Below, one piece after another: positions 32,792 through 40,724 of a stretch of 40,862 nucleotides of DNA; the first letter of the stretch is position 1, and the number at the start of each line of letters is the position of its first letter. The notes under the pieces are model-generated. The model made no database searches and was not told the DNA's origin. It worked only from the letters and a program-made list of their open reading frames with translations. The position numbers and the translations under genes were made by a program. This DNA is from Deltaproteobacteria bacterium. GTDB lineage: Bacteria; Desulfobacterota; Binatia; UBA1149; JAJCZL01. The DNA lies in assembly GCA_029262415.1 (NCBI GenBank), contig JAJCZL010000030.1:1-40862 (forward strand). The letters are read 5' to 3'.

Positions 32792-34339
32792 ATGAAGACG
32801 CTTGCCGAACTCATTCGCTGGCGAGCCGCTCAGCATCCCGATTGCATCGCGCTGGAATACGAGCAGCGTAGCACCACCTATGCCGAGTTGGACCGGCGCG
32901 CCAACCGCGTGGCGAACGCGCTTATACAAAACGGCGTTCGCCCTGGAGAGCGCGTGTGCGTGCTCGATCTCGGCCATGACCACTTCTTTGAGACAATCTT
33001 CGGTATCGCCAAGGCCGGTGCGGTGTTCACTCCCGTAAACTGGCGCTTGGCACCAACAGAGATCGCCTACGTGATCGAGGATGCGCGAGCACGGCTATTG
33101 TTCGTGGGTCCGGCGTTCGCCGAAGCTGTCCATACGATCAAGGAACGGCTCAAGAGTCCGCTCACCATCGTCTGTTACGCTGCTTCCCACGACGTATGGC
33201 CAACCTATGAAGCGTGGCGCGACTCTGCCGTTGATAGCGACCCGCACAGTGAGGCCGACGAGCAAGACGCCGTTTGGCAGCTCTATACCAGCGGCACGAC
33301 CGGTAATCCCAAAGGCGTAGAGATTACGCATCACAATCTCTTTTCTGGATTAGCGAGTGGATTGCTGACGGGGGTGAAGCTTACGCCGGGTGATCGGGCG
33401 TTGGTTTGCCTGCCGCTCTACCACATTGGCGGGGCGGGTTATGCGGTGAACCTGGTCTACAGTGGAATGACCATCGTGATCGCGAACCTGTTCGATCCCG
33501 CCGGCGTTTTGCGTTTGATCGAAGAGCGCCAAATCAAGCAGTCGTTCTTGGTCCCGACGATGCTGAATTTCCTACTTCAGGATCCCACCTGTGGCGAAGT
33601 CGATTTCGGTTCGCTCGAAACGATATTTTACGGCGCCTCACCAATGCCGACCGAACTTCTTGAGCGGGCCATCGACCGCTTCGACTGTTCGTTTATACAG
33701 GCCTATGGATTGACTGAGACAACCGGTGCCGTCTGCTTTCTTTCAGCGGAGGATCACGCCGGCGCAGGGGCACGTCTACGCTCTGCGGGTCGCCCGGCGT
33801 TCGGCGTCGACATTCGCGTGGTGGATTCGAGTGGCGACACTTGTCCCACCGGTGAGGTCGGCGAGATTCTCATACGCGGCGGTTCGGTCATGAAGGGCTA
33901 TTGGAACCAACCGGAGGCATCGCGAGAGGCGGTCGTCGATGGTTGGTTTCACAGTGGAGACGCGGGCTACTTTGATACTGACGGATACCTTTATATCCAC
34001 GATCGTATCAAGGACATGATCGTGTCGGGTGCCGAGAACATCTATCCCGCGGAGGTCGAGAGTGTGTTATTCAAGCATCCCGCTGTCCTTGATGCCGCGG
34101 TGGTCGGAGTTCCCGACGAGCGTTGGGGCGAGGCGGTCAAGGCCGTCGTCCAACTGCGACCGGGATCAGCGGCCGACGAGGCCGATCTGATCGAGCATTG
34201 CCGGAGGCATATCGCCGCGTACAAATGTCCCAAGTCGGTTGATTTCGCCGAGTCACTGCCGCGTAATCCCACCGGTAAACTCCTCAAACGGGAACTTCGA
34301 GAGCGCTACTGGGCCGGTTACAGCCGACGGGTGAACTGA
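32792..34339 (+). CDS. AMP-forming acyl-CoA synthetase/ligase
   Basis: 515 residues of the ANL superfamily. P-loop YTSGTTGNPKGVEITH at ~165-180, QAYGLTETTGAVCFLS, SGDAGYFDTDGYLYIHDRIK, MIVSGAENIYPAEVE, and the C-terminal catalytic Lys in PRNPTGKLLKREL. It activates a carboxylic acid to its CoA thioester through an acyl-adenylate. ATG 32792 has ggagag five bases upstream; the frame stays open further upstream only inside the dehydrogenase gene. It is the third gene of the MarR-ACAD-ligase operon and converges on the GRE gene. The acid is unknown; in this context it may be the product of the GRE or molybdoenzyme steps. Confidence 0.94.
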   Translation: MKTLAELIRWRAAQHPDCIALEYEQRSTTYAELDRRANRVANALIQNGVRPGERVCVLDLGHDHFFETIFGIAKAGAVFTPVNWRLAPTEIAYVIEDARARLLFVGPAFAEAVHTIKERLKSPLTIVCYAASHDVWPTYEAWRDSAVDSDPHSEADEQDAVWQLYTSGTTGNPKGVEITHHNLFSGLASGLLTGVKLTPGDRALVCLPLYHIGGAGYAVNLVYSGMTIVIANLFDPAGVLRLIEERQIKQSFLVPTMLNFLLQDPTCGEVDFGSLETIFYGASPMPTELLERAIDRFDCSFIQAYGLTETTGAVCFLSAEDHAGAGARLRSAGRPAFGVDIRVVDSSGDTCPTGEVGEILIRGGSVMKGYWNQPEASREAVVDGWFHSGDAGYFDTDGYLYIHDRIKDMIVSGAENIYPAEVESVLFKHPAVLDAAVVGVPDERWGEAVKAVVQLRPGSAADEADLIEHCRRHIAAYKCPKSVDFAESLPRNPTGKLLKRELRERYWAGYSRRVN

Positions 34340-34380
34340 GCCGCGCGGCGTGAGAGTCAGGCAGTGTACCCTCGGCTCAG
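34336..34380. terminator. Inverted repeat spanning the stops of two convergent genes
   Basis: ctgagccg (34336-34343) and cggctcag (34373-34380) are perfect 8-base inverted repeats. One arm includes the ligase stop and the other the GRE stop. The loop is 29 bases and has no T-run, so efficient intrinsic termination is doubtful; it could act on either transcript. Confidence 0.4.
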
Positions 34381-36764
34381 GCTTCATACTCCATGCGACT
34401 GATGACTTCTTCCTGAGCCTGTGGGCTCAGTTCGGTGAACAGGGCCGAGTATCCGCTGATGCGAACGACGAGGTCGCGATAGTCGTCGGGATTGTCCTGG
34501 GCAGCGCGAAGCGTCTCGGTGTCAATCATATTGAATTGCACTTGTGCGCCCCCGAGCTTGAAGTACGCCTCCATCAGCGACACCAAAGTATCGGGCTGTA
34601 ACCATTTCGGGTTGAACCGCATGTTCAGGTTGGTTCCGTTATAGGCGTGGCCCAGCGGCATGCGCGCAACCGAACTCAGCAAGGCGCTCGGTCCACGGCG
34701 CGCGCGCCCGTTGGTCGGTGTAATACCGTTGCTGAGCACCTCTCCGGAATGACGGCCATCGGCGCTGGCACCCGAGAACACTCCCATGGCGATATGGAAG
34801 CCGACCGAGAACACTCCCGGCCAGAATGAGCCGCCACGGATGTTCTTGTGGCGCAGCACTTGGTCGCAGAAATGGTCCATTACCCGCGACGCCATGTCGT
34901 CGGCCGACGGCTCATCGTTACCATACTTAGGGATCTTGTGGAGAAGGTGAGCGCGGGTAGCTTCGGCGCTTTCCCAGTTGTTGGCAAGGGTCTCTGCCAG
35001 CTTCCCTATGGAAATAAGCTTGTTTTCAAAGACTGCGTGCTTGATTGCCGTCAGACTATCGGCAACGTTGGCAAGGCCGATCATCTGTACGCCGGTGGAG
35101 TTGTAAACGGCCCCGCCACGGGTGAGGTCGATACCCTTGGTCAACGGTCCATCGATCATTGCCGAGGCAAACGGTGACGGAACCAGCTCTGCGATCGCCT
35201 GATCAAGCGCGGCCATCCCCTTGTCTACCTGTCCGAGGAAGTAGCAAAGCTGTCGCTCGTAAGCGCTCCACACATCATCGAAGGACGTGAAGGCGGCGGC
35301 ATTCCCGGTCTTCAGCCCCGAGTCGAAACCGAATGCCGTGTCGACGCCGTCGCTCAAAGCCAGCTCGAGGCACTTGACGCCGTTGACCTGCACCGCGAAC
35401 GTGGAGCCGAAGCTTTTACCCTGGGCATTGGGCTCGAGGCAGCCCACGACGCCGTAGTCGCGCGCATCCTCGAGCGTGTGCCCGCCGCGCACTAGCGAAT
35501 CGACGATGACCTCGTCGTTAAACAGATGCAGCGCCACGCCGTCTTGCGCGTAGGCAACCGCCTTGCTCAGGAAATCCTCGGGAGCTTCCGGGCCCAGTCG
35601 AACTCCGAAGTTGGGCTGAACCGTTCGCAGGTCGGTGTAAGCATCCATGCCGATGTAGCTGAGCGCGCATGTGGTGTCGGATCCGTCCGGTCCGATGCCG
35701 CCTACCGTAACGTTCTGGGTCGTTTTGCCCTCGGTGCCCTCGCCGCCGGGGACAAAAATTTCTTCGAGGATATTCCAGATCTCGTTGGTCTTGAGAAACA
35801 GCAGTGAGAGCAGTTCGCGGGCTTCGCTCTCCGTGATCCTGCCGGCGCGCAAATCTGCCTCGTAGTAGGGCGACAGAATCTGATCTATACGGCCGAGGGA
35901 AATCGAGTTTCCGCCTGACTCGATCTGGGCGAGCAGGTGGATGAAGTAGACGAACTGCACGGCCTCGTGGAAGGTCTCGGCCGGCTGCTCGGGAACGCGT
36001 CGGCATACCCGCGCGATCTCCTCGAGCTCGGCTCGGCGTTGAGGGTCGCTCTCGTCGGCCGCCTGGCGGTCTGCCTCTTCGGCATGACGGTGGGCGAAAC
36101 GAACCGCGGCATCGAGAGAGCGAACGACCGCTTCATAGAAAAAACCTTTGTCGCTGTTTCGTTCATCTGCGCGCAGAACTTTGAGCTTTTGGCGGGCCTC
36201 GGCGATGATTCCGACGAGCCCGCGCTCAAGGGTTCGTCGGTGATTCATAGTGAAGTGACCGATACCGTAGGTGATCTCCAAGACCATGGTGAACACGTAC
36301 TTCTCGAGGTCTTCGGCCACGTCCGGTGGCAGCAGCTCTTGGAACCGCTCTTCGGCGGTTCGCCCGTGCCAGAAGGGCAGGATGTCGTCTTGCAGCTCGC
36401 GTACTTCGGTTTCGCAGGTGAGGGCTCTCTGGACGAGTCGGTCTTTGAGGGTGCCGATGTCTCCCTCTATCCAGCGGGACTTGTTCTCAGGGAAGAAGGG
36501 AGCGCCCTTGAGCTTGCTTGTTCGGCAGCCGACGATCAATTCGTCTCGGCGGATGATGACGCTGATGTTGTCGAGTACATAAGCAAAGGCCTTGCTCATG
36601 CGTGTCAGCGGCGAGTCGTCCCAGTTGGAAGACATCGATTGCGTGAAGTAGCGGGCGCGCTCGATGCACGCCTCTCGCGGAGCGTGAACGATCCGCTCGC
36701 GCAGCCTTAGGACCCTTGCGCTCGGTCCGCTTTCGATGCTGCTCTGTGCCGCCAACTCCGTCAT
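34377..36764 (-). CDS. Glycyl radical enzyme of the lyase/dehydratase/decarboxylase type
   Basis: 795 residues, typical of PFL-like enzymes outside the pyruvate formate-lyase group. The N-terminal PFL domain has AQIESGGNSISLGRIDQ and QNVTVGGIGPDGSD. The thiyl-radical loop is DYGVVGCLEPNAQGKSFGST, giving Cys442 and Glu444. The C-terminal glycyl loop is VVRISGYSALFTEL with Gly771. The G-C-x-E-P signature is shared by glycerol dehydratase, choline lyase and 4-hydroxyphenylacetate decarboxylase, where the Glu acts in proton transfer, and argues against pyruvate formate-lyase (Cys-Cys). The usual Val after Cys is Leu. The enzyme is oxygen-sensitive when activated and needs the activase at 29075-29971. 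The ATG has aagga seven bases upstream. Substrate unknown. Confidence 0.93.
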   Translation of the reverse strand: MTELAAQSSIESGPSARVLRLRERIVHAPREACIERARYFTQSMSSNWDDSPLTRMSKAFAYVLDNISVIIRRDELIVGCRTSKLKGAPFFPENKSRWIEGDIGTLKDRLVQRALTCETEVRELQDDILPFWHGRTAEERFQELLPPDVAEDLEKYVFTMVLEITYGIGHFTMNHRRTLERGLVGIIAEARQKLKVLRADERNSDKGFFYEAVVRSLDAAVRFAHRHAEEADRQAADESDPQRRAELEEIARVCRRVPEQPAETFHEAVQFVYFIHLLAQIESGGNSISLGRIDQILSPYYEADLRAGRITESEARELLSLLFLKTNEIWNILEEIFVPGGEGTEGKTTQNVTVGGIGPDGSDTTCALSYIGMDAYTDLRTVQPNFGVRLGPEAPEDFLSKAVAYAQDGVALHLFNDEVIVDSLVRGGHTLEDARDYGVVGCLEPNAQGKSFGSTFAVQVNGVKCLELALSDGVDTAFGFDSGLKTGNAAAFTSFDDVWSAYERQLCYFLGQVDKGMAALDQAIAELVPSPFASAMIDGPLTKGIDLTRGGAVYNSTGVQMIGLANVADSLTAIKHAVFENKLISIGKLAETLANNWESAEATRAHLLHKIPKYGNDEPSADDMASRVMDHFCDQVLRHKNIRGGSFWPGVFSVGFHIAMGVFSGASADGRHSGEVLSNGITPTNGRARRGPSALLSSVARMPLGHAYNGTNLNMRFNPKWLQPDTLVSLMEAYFKLGGAQVQFNMIDTETLRAAQDNPDDYRDLVVRISGYSALFTELSPQAQEEVISRMEYEA

Positions 36765-36959
36765 GATCGTATTCCTTGCGTAGTGTAGCTGAAGCTAACC
36801 GCGAGGGCACAGTAGATTCAAGCGGGATTGTCGCGTAAACGGTGGAAACTACACCCGGCCGTGGCCCCGGGTTTTCCGGATGCGGTAGGTCAAGAGTGTG
36901 GCGGGGGCTGAGGTTTTGACGAAGTGCAACGCCCGTAAGGAGCGAGCCGCCGACATTGG

Positions 36960-38126
36960 TCAGCGGTGGATGTAATCGCCGACGTCGTCACCACGGATCT
37001 CCCAAGCGTTCGAATCCCGCCGACGATTCGGGCCGAATGAATACACGAATACTCGACGTGCGTCACTGTCGTCGGAGTCGCAGCGGTCTCGGATCCAGTA
37101 GGGGTTGTTCCATGGGTCGAGAAAGAACGAAGCGCGCTCTTCGGCCATTCCTTGCTTTACCAGACCCGCATACTTTCCGCGGTACAGGTACGGCTTGCGG
37201 GAGTTTCGCTCAAAGGTGTAGATACGTTTGTGAAGATCGCAGCTAGTGACGAGTCGGTTGCGATTTGAACGGGCCATTGCAAGAAAATCATCTTTGAGGG
37301 CTTCGGACTCGACCCGTGCCAACTCCCCATACTCCGTCGCGGCGCTGTGCTCTATACGGGCCAGCACGGCGTTGGCGAAGCCGAGGCCGACCACGATGGC
37401 CCAAGCGCCCGCGACGACAGCCGGCTGCCCGAAGCGGGCCGCGTTTGTCTCCCGCGTCGGTGTCCACGCACGCGCGCCGATTATCGCTGCGAATAGAAAA
37501 CCCAAACCCAGCATAAGTTCCACTGTCTCGCCCGTGTATGTCCACGGGTACCATTCATAGAGTCCGTAGGTCGCGGCGAAGGTAGGAACGAGGCCCACGG
37601 TAGGTACAACGACTGCGAGTCTTTCCATCACGTTGCGCACGGGCCCGAGCAGGGCAATCAACGGCAGAACCACCCCATACCCCAGGATCACACCCTTTAA
37701 GACCAGCTTTCGGATGTCCGTGCTGAAGATATTGTGGACGTTGAACTCTTGTTGAAAGTTGTTCTCAAGGAAGTAGGCCGGCGGCCGGTAGCCCAACACC
37801 CGCTGCCCCCACGAGATCTCTTCCATAGCCACAAAGACGCAAAACAGAGCTACTCCGAACGCGAACCAAGGAATCAGCCGCCGGCCGCGCCACTGGCGCG
37901 CCGCGATCACTACGCCGACGCCAGCAGACCCGATGAAGGCCCAGAAAGTTCCCCACTCGAGATATTCGTCTTCCTGCAGGCTGGAATAGTAAAAATCGGG
38001 GAAGAACACCTCCAGGCACGCGACGTAACCCACGACGACCAATACCAGCAGGTTCGCGACTATCGATGCTCTGATGCCGAACGCCCACCCCGGAGCTGTC
38101 TGTGCCTGGTTATGCTCGGTCAACAT
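36960..38126 (-). CDS. Polytopic membrane protein with pseudopilin-like C-terminal domain
   Basis: About 388 residues from ATG 38126 (a TTG lies five codons upstream at 38141). Seven or eight membrane helices fill residues ~10-260. A conserved-looking cytoplasmic or periplasmic loop reads AMEEISWGQRVLGYR...ENNFQQEFNVHN, a signature I know from uncharacterised membrane proteins. The last ~80 residues are soluble and contain FFLDPWNNPYWIRD, VFVYSFGPN and a closing DDV, the arrangement of the calcium-binding C-terminus of GspG-type major pseudopilins. It stands alone, with a ~195-base gap to the GRE and a divergent gap of ~357 bases to the TadE-like gene. Function unknown. Confidence 0.75.
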   Translation of the reverse strand: MLTEHNQAQTAPGWAFGIRASIVANLLVLVVVGYVACLEVFFPDFYYSSLQEDEYLEWGTFWAFIGSAGVGVVIAARQWRGRRLIPWFAFGVALFCVFVAMEEISWGQRVLGYRPPAYFLENNFQQEFNVHNIFSTDIRKLVLKGVILGYGVVLPLIALLGPVRNVMERLAVVVPTVGLVPTFAATYGLYEWYPWTYTGETVELMLGLGFLFAAIIGARAWTPTRETNAARFGQPAVVAGAWAIVVGLGFANAVLARIEHSAATEYGELARVESEALKDDFLAMARSNRNRLVTSCDLHKRIYTFERNSRKPYLYRGKYAGLVKQGMAEERASFFLDPWNNPYWIRDRCDSDDSDARRVFVYSFGPNRRRDSNAWEIRGDDVGDYIHR

Positions 38127-38483
38127 TTTTGTGGTGTACAATCGTGCTCAGGCCCTGTCCAGGGTGTTGTATAAACTTGGGTAGTGCCGATCAGCCGACA
38201 CATAAGCTGCCGGAGCTGACAAAGCCTTCGCTAACTCATTCGAATTGCCGGATCTAAGTTCCGATCGGGATCCTTGAAGACAGCGTTGGTGACAAACCTC
38301 ATTTGTCATCATATCCGACACGGCACTTGCCGGAACTTCGCTACAGGACGCACTTTCTTGCACCGCGATCCGCTATCGGCATGTAAGCTCGGCCTAGAAG
38401 TAAAACGCTGGGGTCCTCGTCCCGTATCCAGTATCCCGCTAACCCTCGGCTCGGAGGCCAGGATACCCACAGCTTGCAACAAC
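38127..38483. other. Divergent intergenic region with a palindrome
   Basis: 357 bases between the membrane protein and the TadE-like gene. It should hold both promoters; I see no clean -35/-10 pair. The frame of the TadE-like gene stays open back to 38274, so a longer N-terminus is possible but would precede the natural basic leader. The perfect inverted repeat at 38290-38308 is the only ordered element. Confidence 0.5.
38290..38308. promoter_or_regulatory. Candidate operator palindrome
   Basis: tgacaaa (38290-38296) and tttgtca (38302-38308) are a perfect 7-base inverted repeat around a 5-base centre. Size and position upstream of the TadE/TadG-like genes fit a dimeric repressor site, but no regulator gene is adjacent. 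Confidence 0.35.
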
Positions 38484-38951
38484 ATGACTTGGCAGCCCAT
38501 TAAAACTTTTTGTCGTTCATTCGCTCGACCGGTCAGCGAGCGTACACGCGTGTTCGCACCGGCCCACAACCGCCAACGTGGCGGAGCGCTGCTCGAGTTT
38601 GCACTGGTAATACCGGTATTCGCGGTGTTCCTCATCGGGATCGTCGAGATCGGCCGGGCCGTCATGGTACAGCAAACTCTAACTGACGTCTCGCATGGGG
38701 CGTGTCGCTTGGCGATCCTTGAGGACAAGACCCTCGGCGATGTGGAGACGCATGTCCAGACCGCAATGTCGGCAGCCAGCTTACCGGCATACAACCTTAT
38801 CGTGGATCCTAATCCACCTTCCGACGCCGCTTCGTTTAACCCTATAACAGTCACCGTTCAGGTTGACTACGATGAAATCGCATTCGGTTTCGTCCCCGGT
38901 TTCTTTCGTCCCGACACACTTCAGGGTGTCACCGTCATGCCCCGCGAGTAA
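38484..38951 (+). CDS. TadE-like pilus assembly protein
   Basis: About 155 residues. After a basic N-terminus comes the TadE signature: QRGGALLEFALVIPVFAVFL then IGIVEIGRAVMVQQTLTDVS, a single membrane helix with the type IV pilin-like Glu (LEF) used for prepilin peptidase recognition in pseudopilins. The remainder is a small periplasmic domain. The start is not certain because no ribosome site stands out before ATG 38484. It precedes the TadG-like gene by 20 bases. TadE and TadG are minor pseudopilins of Flp/Tad pili; no other tad genes are in the window, so it could also serve a different secretion function. Confidence 0.85.
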   Translation: MTWQPIKTFCRSFARPVSERTRVFAPAHNRQRGGALLEFALVIPVFAVFLIGIVEIGRAVMVQQTLTDVSHGACRLAILEDKTLGDVETHVQTAMSAASLPAYNLIVDPNPPSDAASFNPITVTVQVDYDEIAFGFVPGFFRPDTLQGVTVMPRE

Positions 38952-38971
38952 CGAGGGCTAGGAGCGTTCCT

Positions 38972-40492
38972 ATGGATAATTTCACCACTTTTAACAAAGA
39001 CAAACAGCGAGGCTCGATCTCGTTGCTATCCGCTATCGGCTTTGGGCTCTTGCTGGCCTTCTGCGCCCTAGTCGTCGACGTCGGCTACGCTCGTATGACT
39101 CGAAGCCAACTGCAATCGGCGGCCGACTCGGCATCGATGGCCGCAGTCCGGCGCCTTATCGCAAGCGGCGACGGCACGGTCGATGTTGCAGGCGCACGGC
39201 AAGCGGCTTTGCAGTTCGCGGCCAAGCACACGGCCGGAGGCGGCCCGATCGGACTCGACGCCAACGAAGCCAATGCCGCCGACGGTGATGTTGTCGTCGG
39301 TAAGTATAACGAAGCCGGCGAATTCGTGCCCACGACCGATGCTAGCGCTGATTCAGTGCAGGTAGCCGTTCGTCGGACGACCGCTAACGGAAAGCCCGTC
39401 GAATTGTTCTTCGGCAAAATGTTCGGTCGCAATACGATCGACCTTGGAGCCGGTTCGACGGCTTCCTTGGTTGCGGTACAAACGACCCAGGTCGTTCCGT
39501 TGGCGCTTGCAGCTCCTGGATTCGGCCTGGTGGATCCAACTCAGCCCCACAAGGGCGGACCTTCAAGCCCAACCAACGGGGATCATTTCGAAGTTGGAGA
39601 GTCCGTTGCGCTGTACTTCTCGGAGACCGACGAAGACTCGTCCAGTGGGTGTAGCGCCGACGAGGATGACGATTCCGACGGTGATTCCGATGACCACGGC
39701 GATTCTGACGACGACGGTGACTCCGATAGCGACGACGGTGACTCCGATAGCGATGACGGTGATTCCGATAGCGACGACGGTGACTCCGACAACGGCTCGA
39801 GCGGCCATGGAAACTTCACGAGCGGGTTGTTTGGCTTCGCGTCGCACTTCGGCGTTTCCCACTCGTCATCCGGTCACGGTGACTCCGATAGCGACGACGG
39901 TGACTCCGATAGCGACGACGGTGACTCCGACGACGACGGTGACTCCGACGACGGTGACTCCGACGACGACGGTGACTCCGACTCCGACTCCGACAACGAG
40001 GGACACAGCAGCTGCGACGGCTCGTCGGTGCATCTGGTCCTCGATCTTGAACGCAGTGGTCTAGTGGAGAACGCCAAAAACGTCCTCAAGGGAGACAGTG
40101 AGCCTGTAGACGTCTCGATCGACGACGAATACTACGTAACGAGCGACGGTACCGGAGGCGATGACTTCGGCGAGGTTTTGAAGGACAGGATCCGCCGTTA
40201 CAGCGATGACGATGACCACCGCACAGTCATTGTGCCGGTTGTCGATACGGACGGCCACTCCCGCAACTCCAGCGGAAAATTGGTAGGCAAAGTCCGCGTC
40301 GTTGATTTCGTTGCGGTTCACTTGGATGGCATCGAGCGCAAGACAGTTGCCGATCCGGATCGTCCAGGGGAAACCATCGAGATCGAAAAAGTGATGGCGA
40401 CCGTGGTTCGCAAGGTCGTAGGTGCCCCGGTCACACGTGGCAAACACGGCGCAGGTGGCTGCAGTGTTTCGACGGTGCGTCTGTCGTCCTGA
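38972..40492 (+). CDS. TadG-like protein with Ser-Asp-Gly acidic repeats
   Basis: 506 residues. Residues ~10-60 form the Tad/TadG N-terminal helix and following segment (GSISLLSAIGFGLLLAFCAL, then DVGYARMTRSQLQSAADSAS), where putative Flp pilus-assembly proteins carry their anchor. Residues ~225-345 contain two blocks of DSDSDDG-type repeats with a small linker between (GHGNFTSGLFGFASHFG), likely calcium-binding or extended. The C-terminal ~150 residues are a mixed alpha/beta domain ending with a lone Cys. Canonical TadG has a von Willebrand A domain, and none is clear here. A ribosome site aggag (38960-38964) precedes the ATG. Co-transcribed with the TadE-like gene. Confidence 0.85.
   Translation: MDNFTTFNKDKQRGSISLLSAIGFGLLLAFCALVVDVGYARMTRSQLQSAADSASMAAVRRLIASGDGTVDVAGARQAALQFAAKHTAGGGPIGLDANEANAADGDVVVGKYNEAGEFVPTTDASADSVQVAVRRTTANGKPVELFFGKMFGRNTIDLGAGSTASLVAVQTTQVVPLALAAPGFGLVDPTQPHKGGPSSPTNGDHFEVGESVALYFSETDEDSSSGCSADEDDDSDGDSDDHGDSDDDGDSDSDDGDSDSDDGDSDSDDGDSDNGSSGHGNFTSGLFGFASHFGVSHSSSGHGDSDSDDGDSDSDDGDSDDDGDSDDGDSDDDGDSDSDSDNEGHSSCDGSSVHLVLDLERSGLVENAKNVLKGDSEPVDVSIDDEYYVTSDGTGGDDFGEVLKDRIRRYSDDDDHRTVIVPVVDTDGHSRNSSGKLVGKVRVVDFVAVHLDGIERKTVADPDRPGETIEIEKVMATVVRKVVGAPVTRGKHGAGGCSVSTVRLSS
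39665..39796 (+). repeat. Acidic Ser-Asp-Gly repeat block 1
   Basis: Includes three near-identical 21-base units (ggtgactccgatagcgacgac and variants) from 39716 to 39778, encoding GDSDSDD. Units differ mainly at silent positions. Confidence 0.9.
39878..39994 (+). repeat. Acidic Ser-Asp-Gly repeat block 2
   Basis: Two 21-base units identical to block 1, then shortened 15- and 18-base variants and a Ser-Asp run. Units of differing length but the same frame point to slippage or recombination within the repeat. Confidence 0.9.
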
Positions 40493-40511
40493 CGGCCTTG
40501 TCACAAGCGTT

Positions 40512-40542
40512 GACCGAGGGGCGGGTTCGGCCGCCCCCGGTC
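40512..40542 (+). terminator. GC-rich hairpin after the TadG-like gene
   Basis: gaccg-a-ggggcgg pairs with ccgcccccggtc around gttcgg, with one bulged A. It lies 20 bases downstream of the stop at 40492. It is followed by a mixed sequence, not a T-run, so termination would be weak or factor-assisted. Confidence 0.5.
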
Positions 40543-40724
40543 CTCGCTTAGCTTTGGAGATGATGCCCCTCCTTGTCACGCGGTAAGGTGACACCACGGG
40601 CGCCGAGACGTTACCTAGCCCTGCGGTAGGTCGAGAGTTAGGCGTTACACGGGAAGATGCAGGGAACACCACCGGGAGAGGCTATCCCTAACGGCGGCAC
40701 GACGGTGGGCCGAGTAACGGTACA

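Noticed and set aside
34377-36764. Idea that the GRE is a benzylsuccinate/alkylsuccinate synthase
   Set aside because: The neighbourhood (Mo enzyme, ligase, ACAD) is suggestive, but the G-C-L-E-P loop resembles lyase/dehydratase GREs and no small BssB/BssC-like subunit genes are present.
36848-36875. acccgg...ccgggtttt hairpin after the GRE promoter region
   Set aside because: It would terminate only rightward transcription, and no plus-strand gene leads into it.
37005-37030. gttcgaatc resembling a tRNA T-loop
   Set aside because: The flanking bases do not form a five-pair T-stem, no acceptor or anticodon arms are present, and it lies inside the membrane protein's coding sequence.
39665-39994. 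Short regularly spaced repeats that might suggest a CRISPR array
   Set aside because: Units are 15 to 21 bases, contiguous without unique spacers, and encode an in-frame acidic protein repeat.
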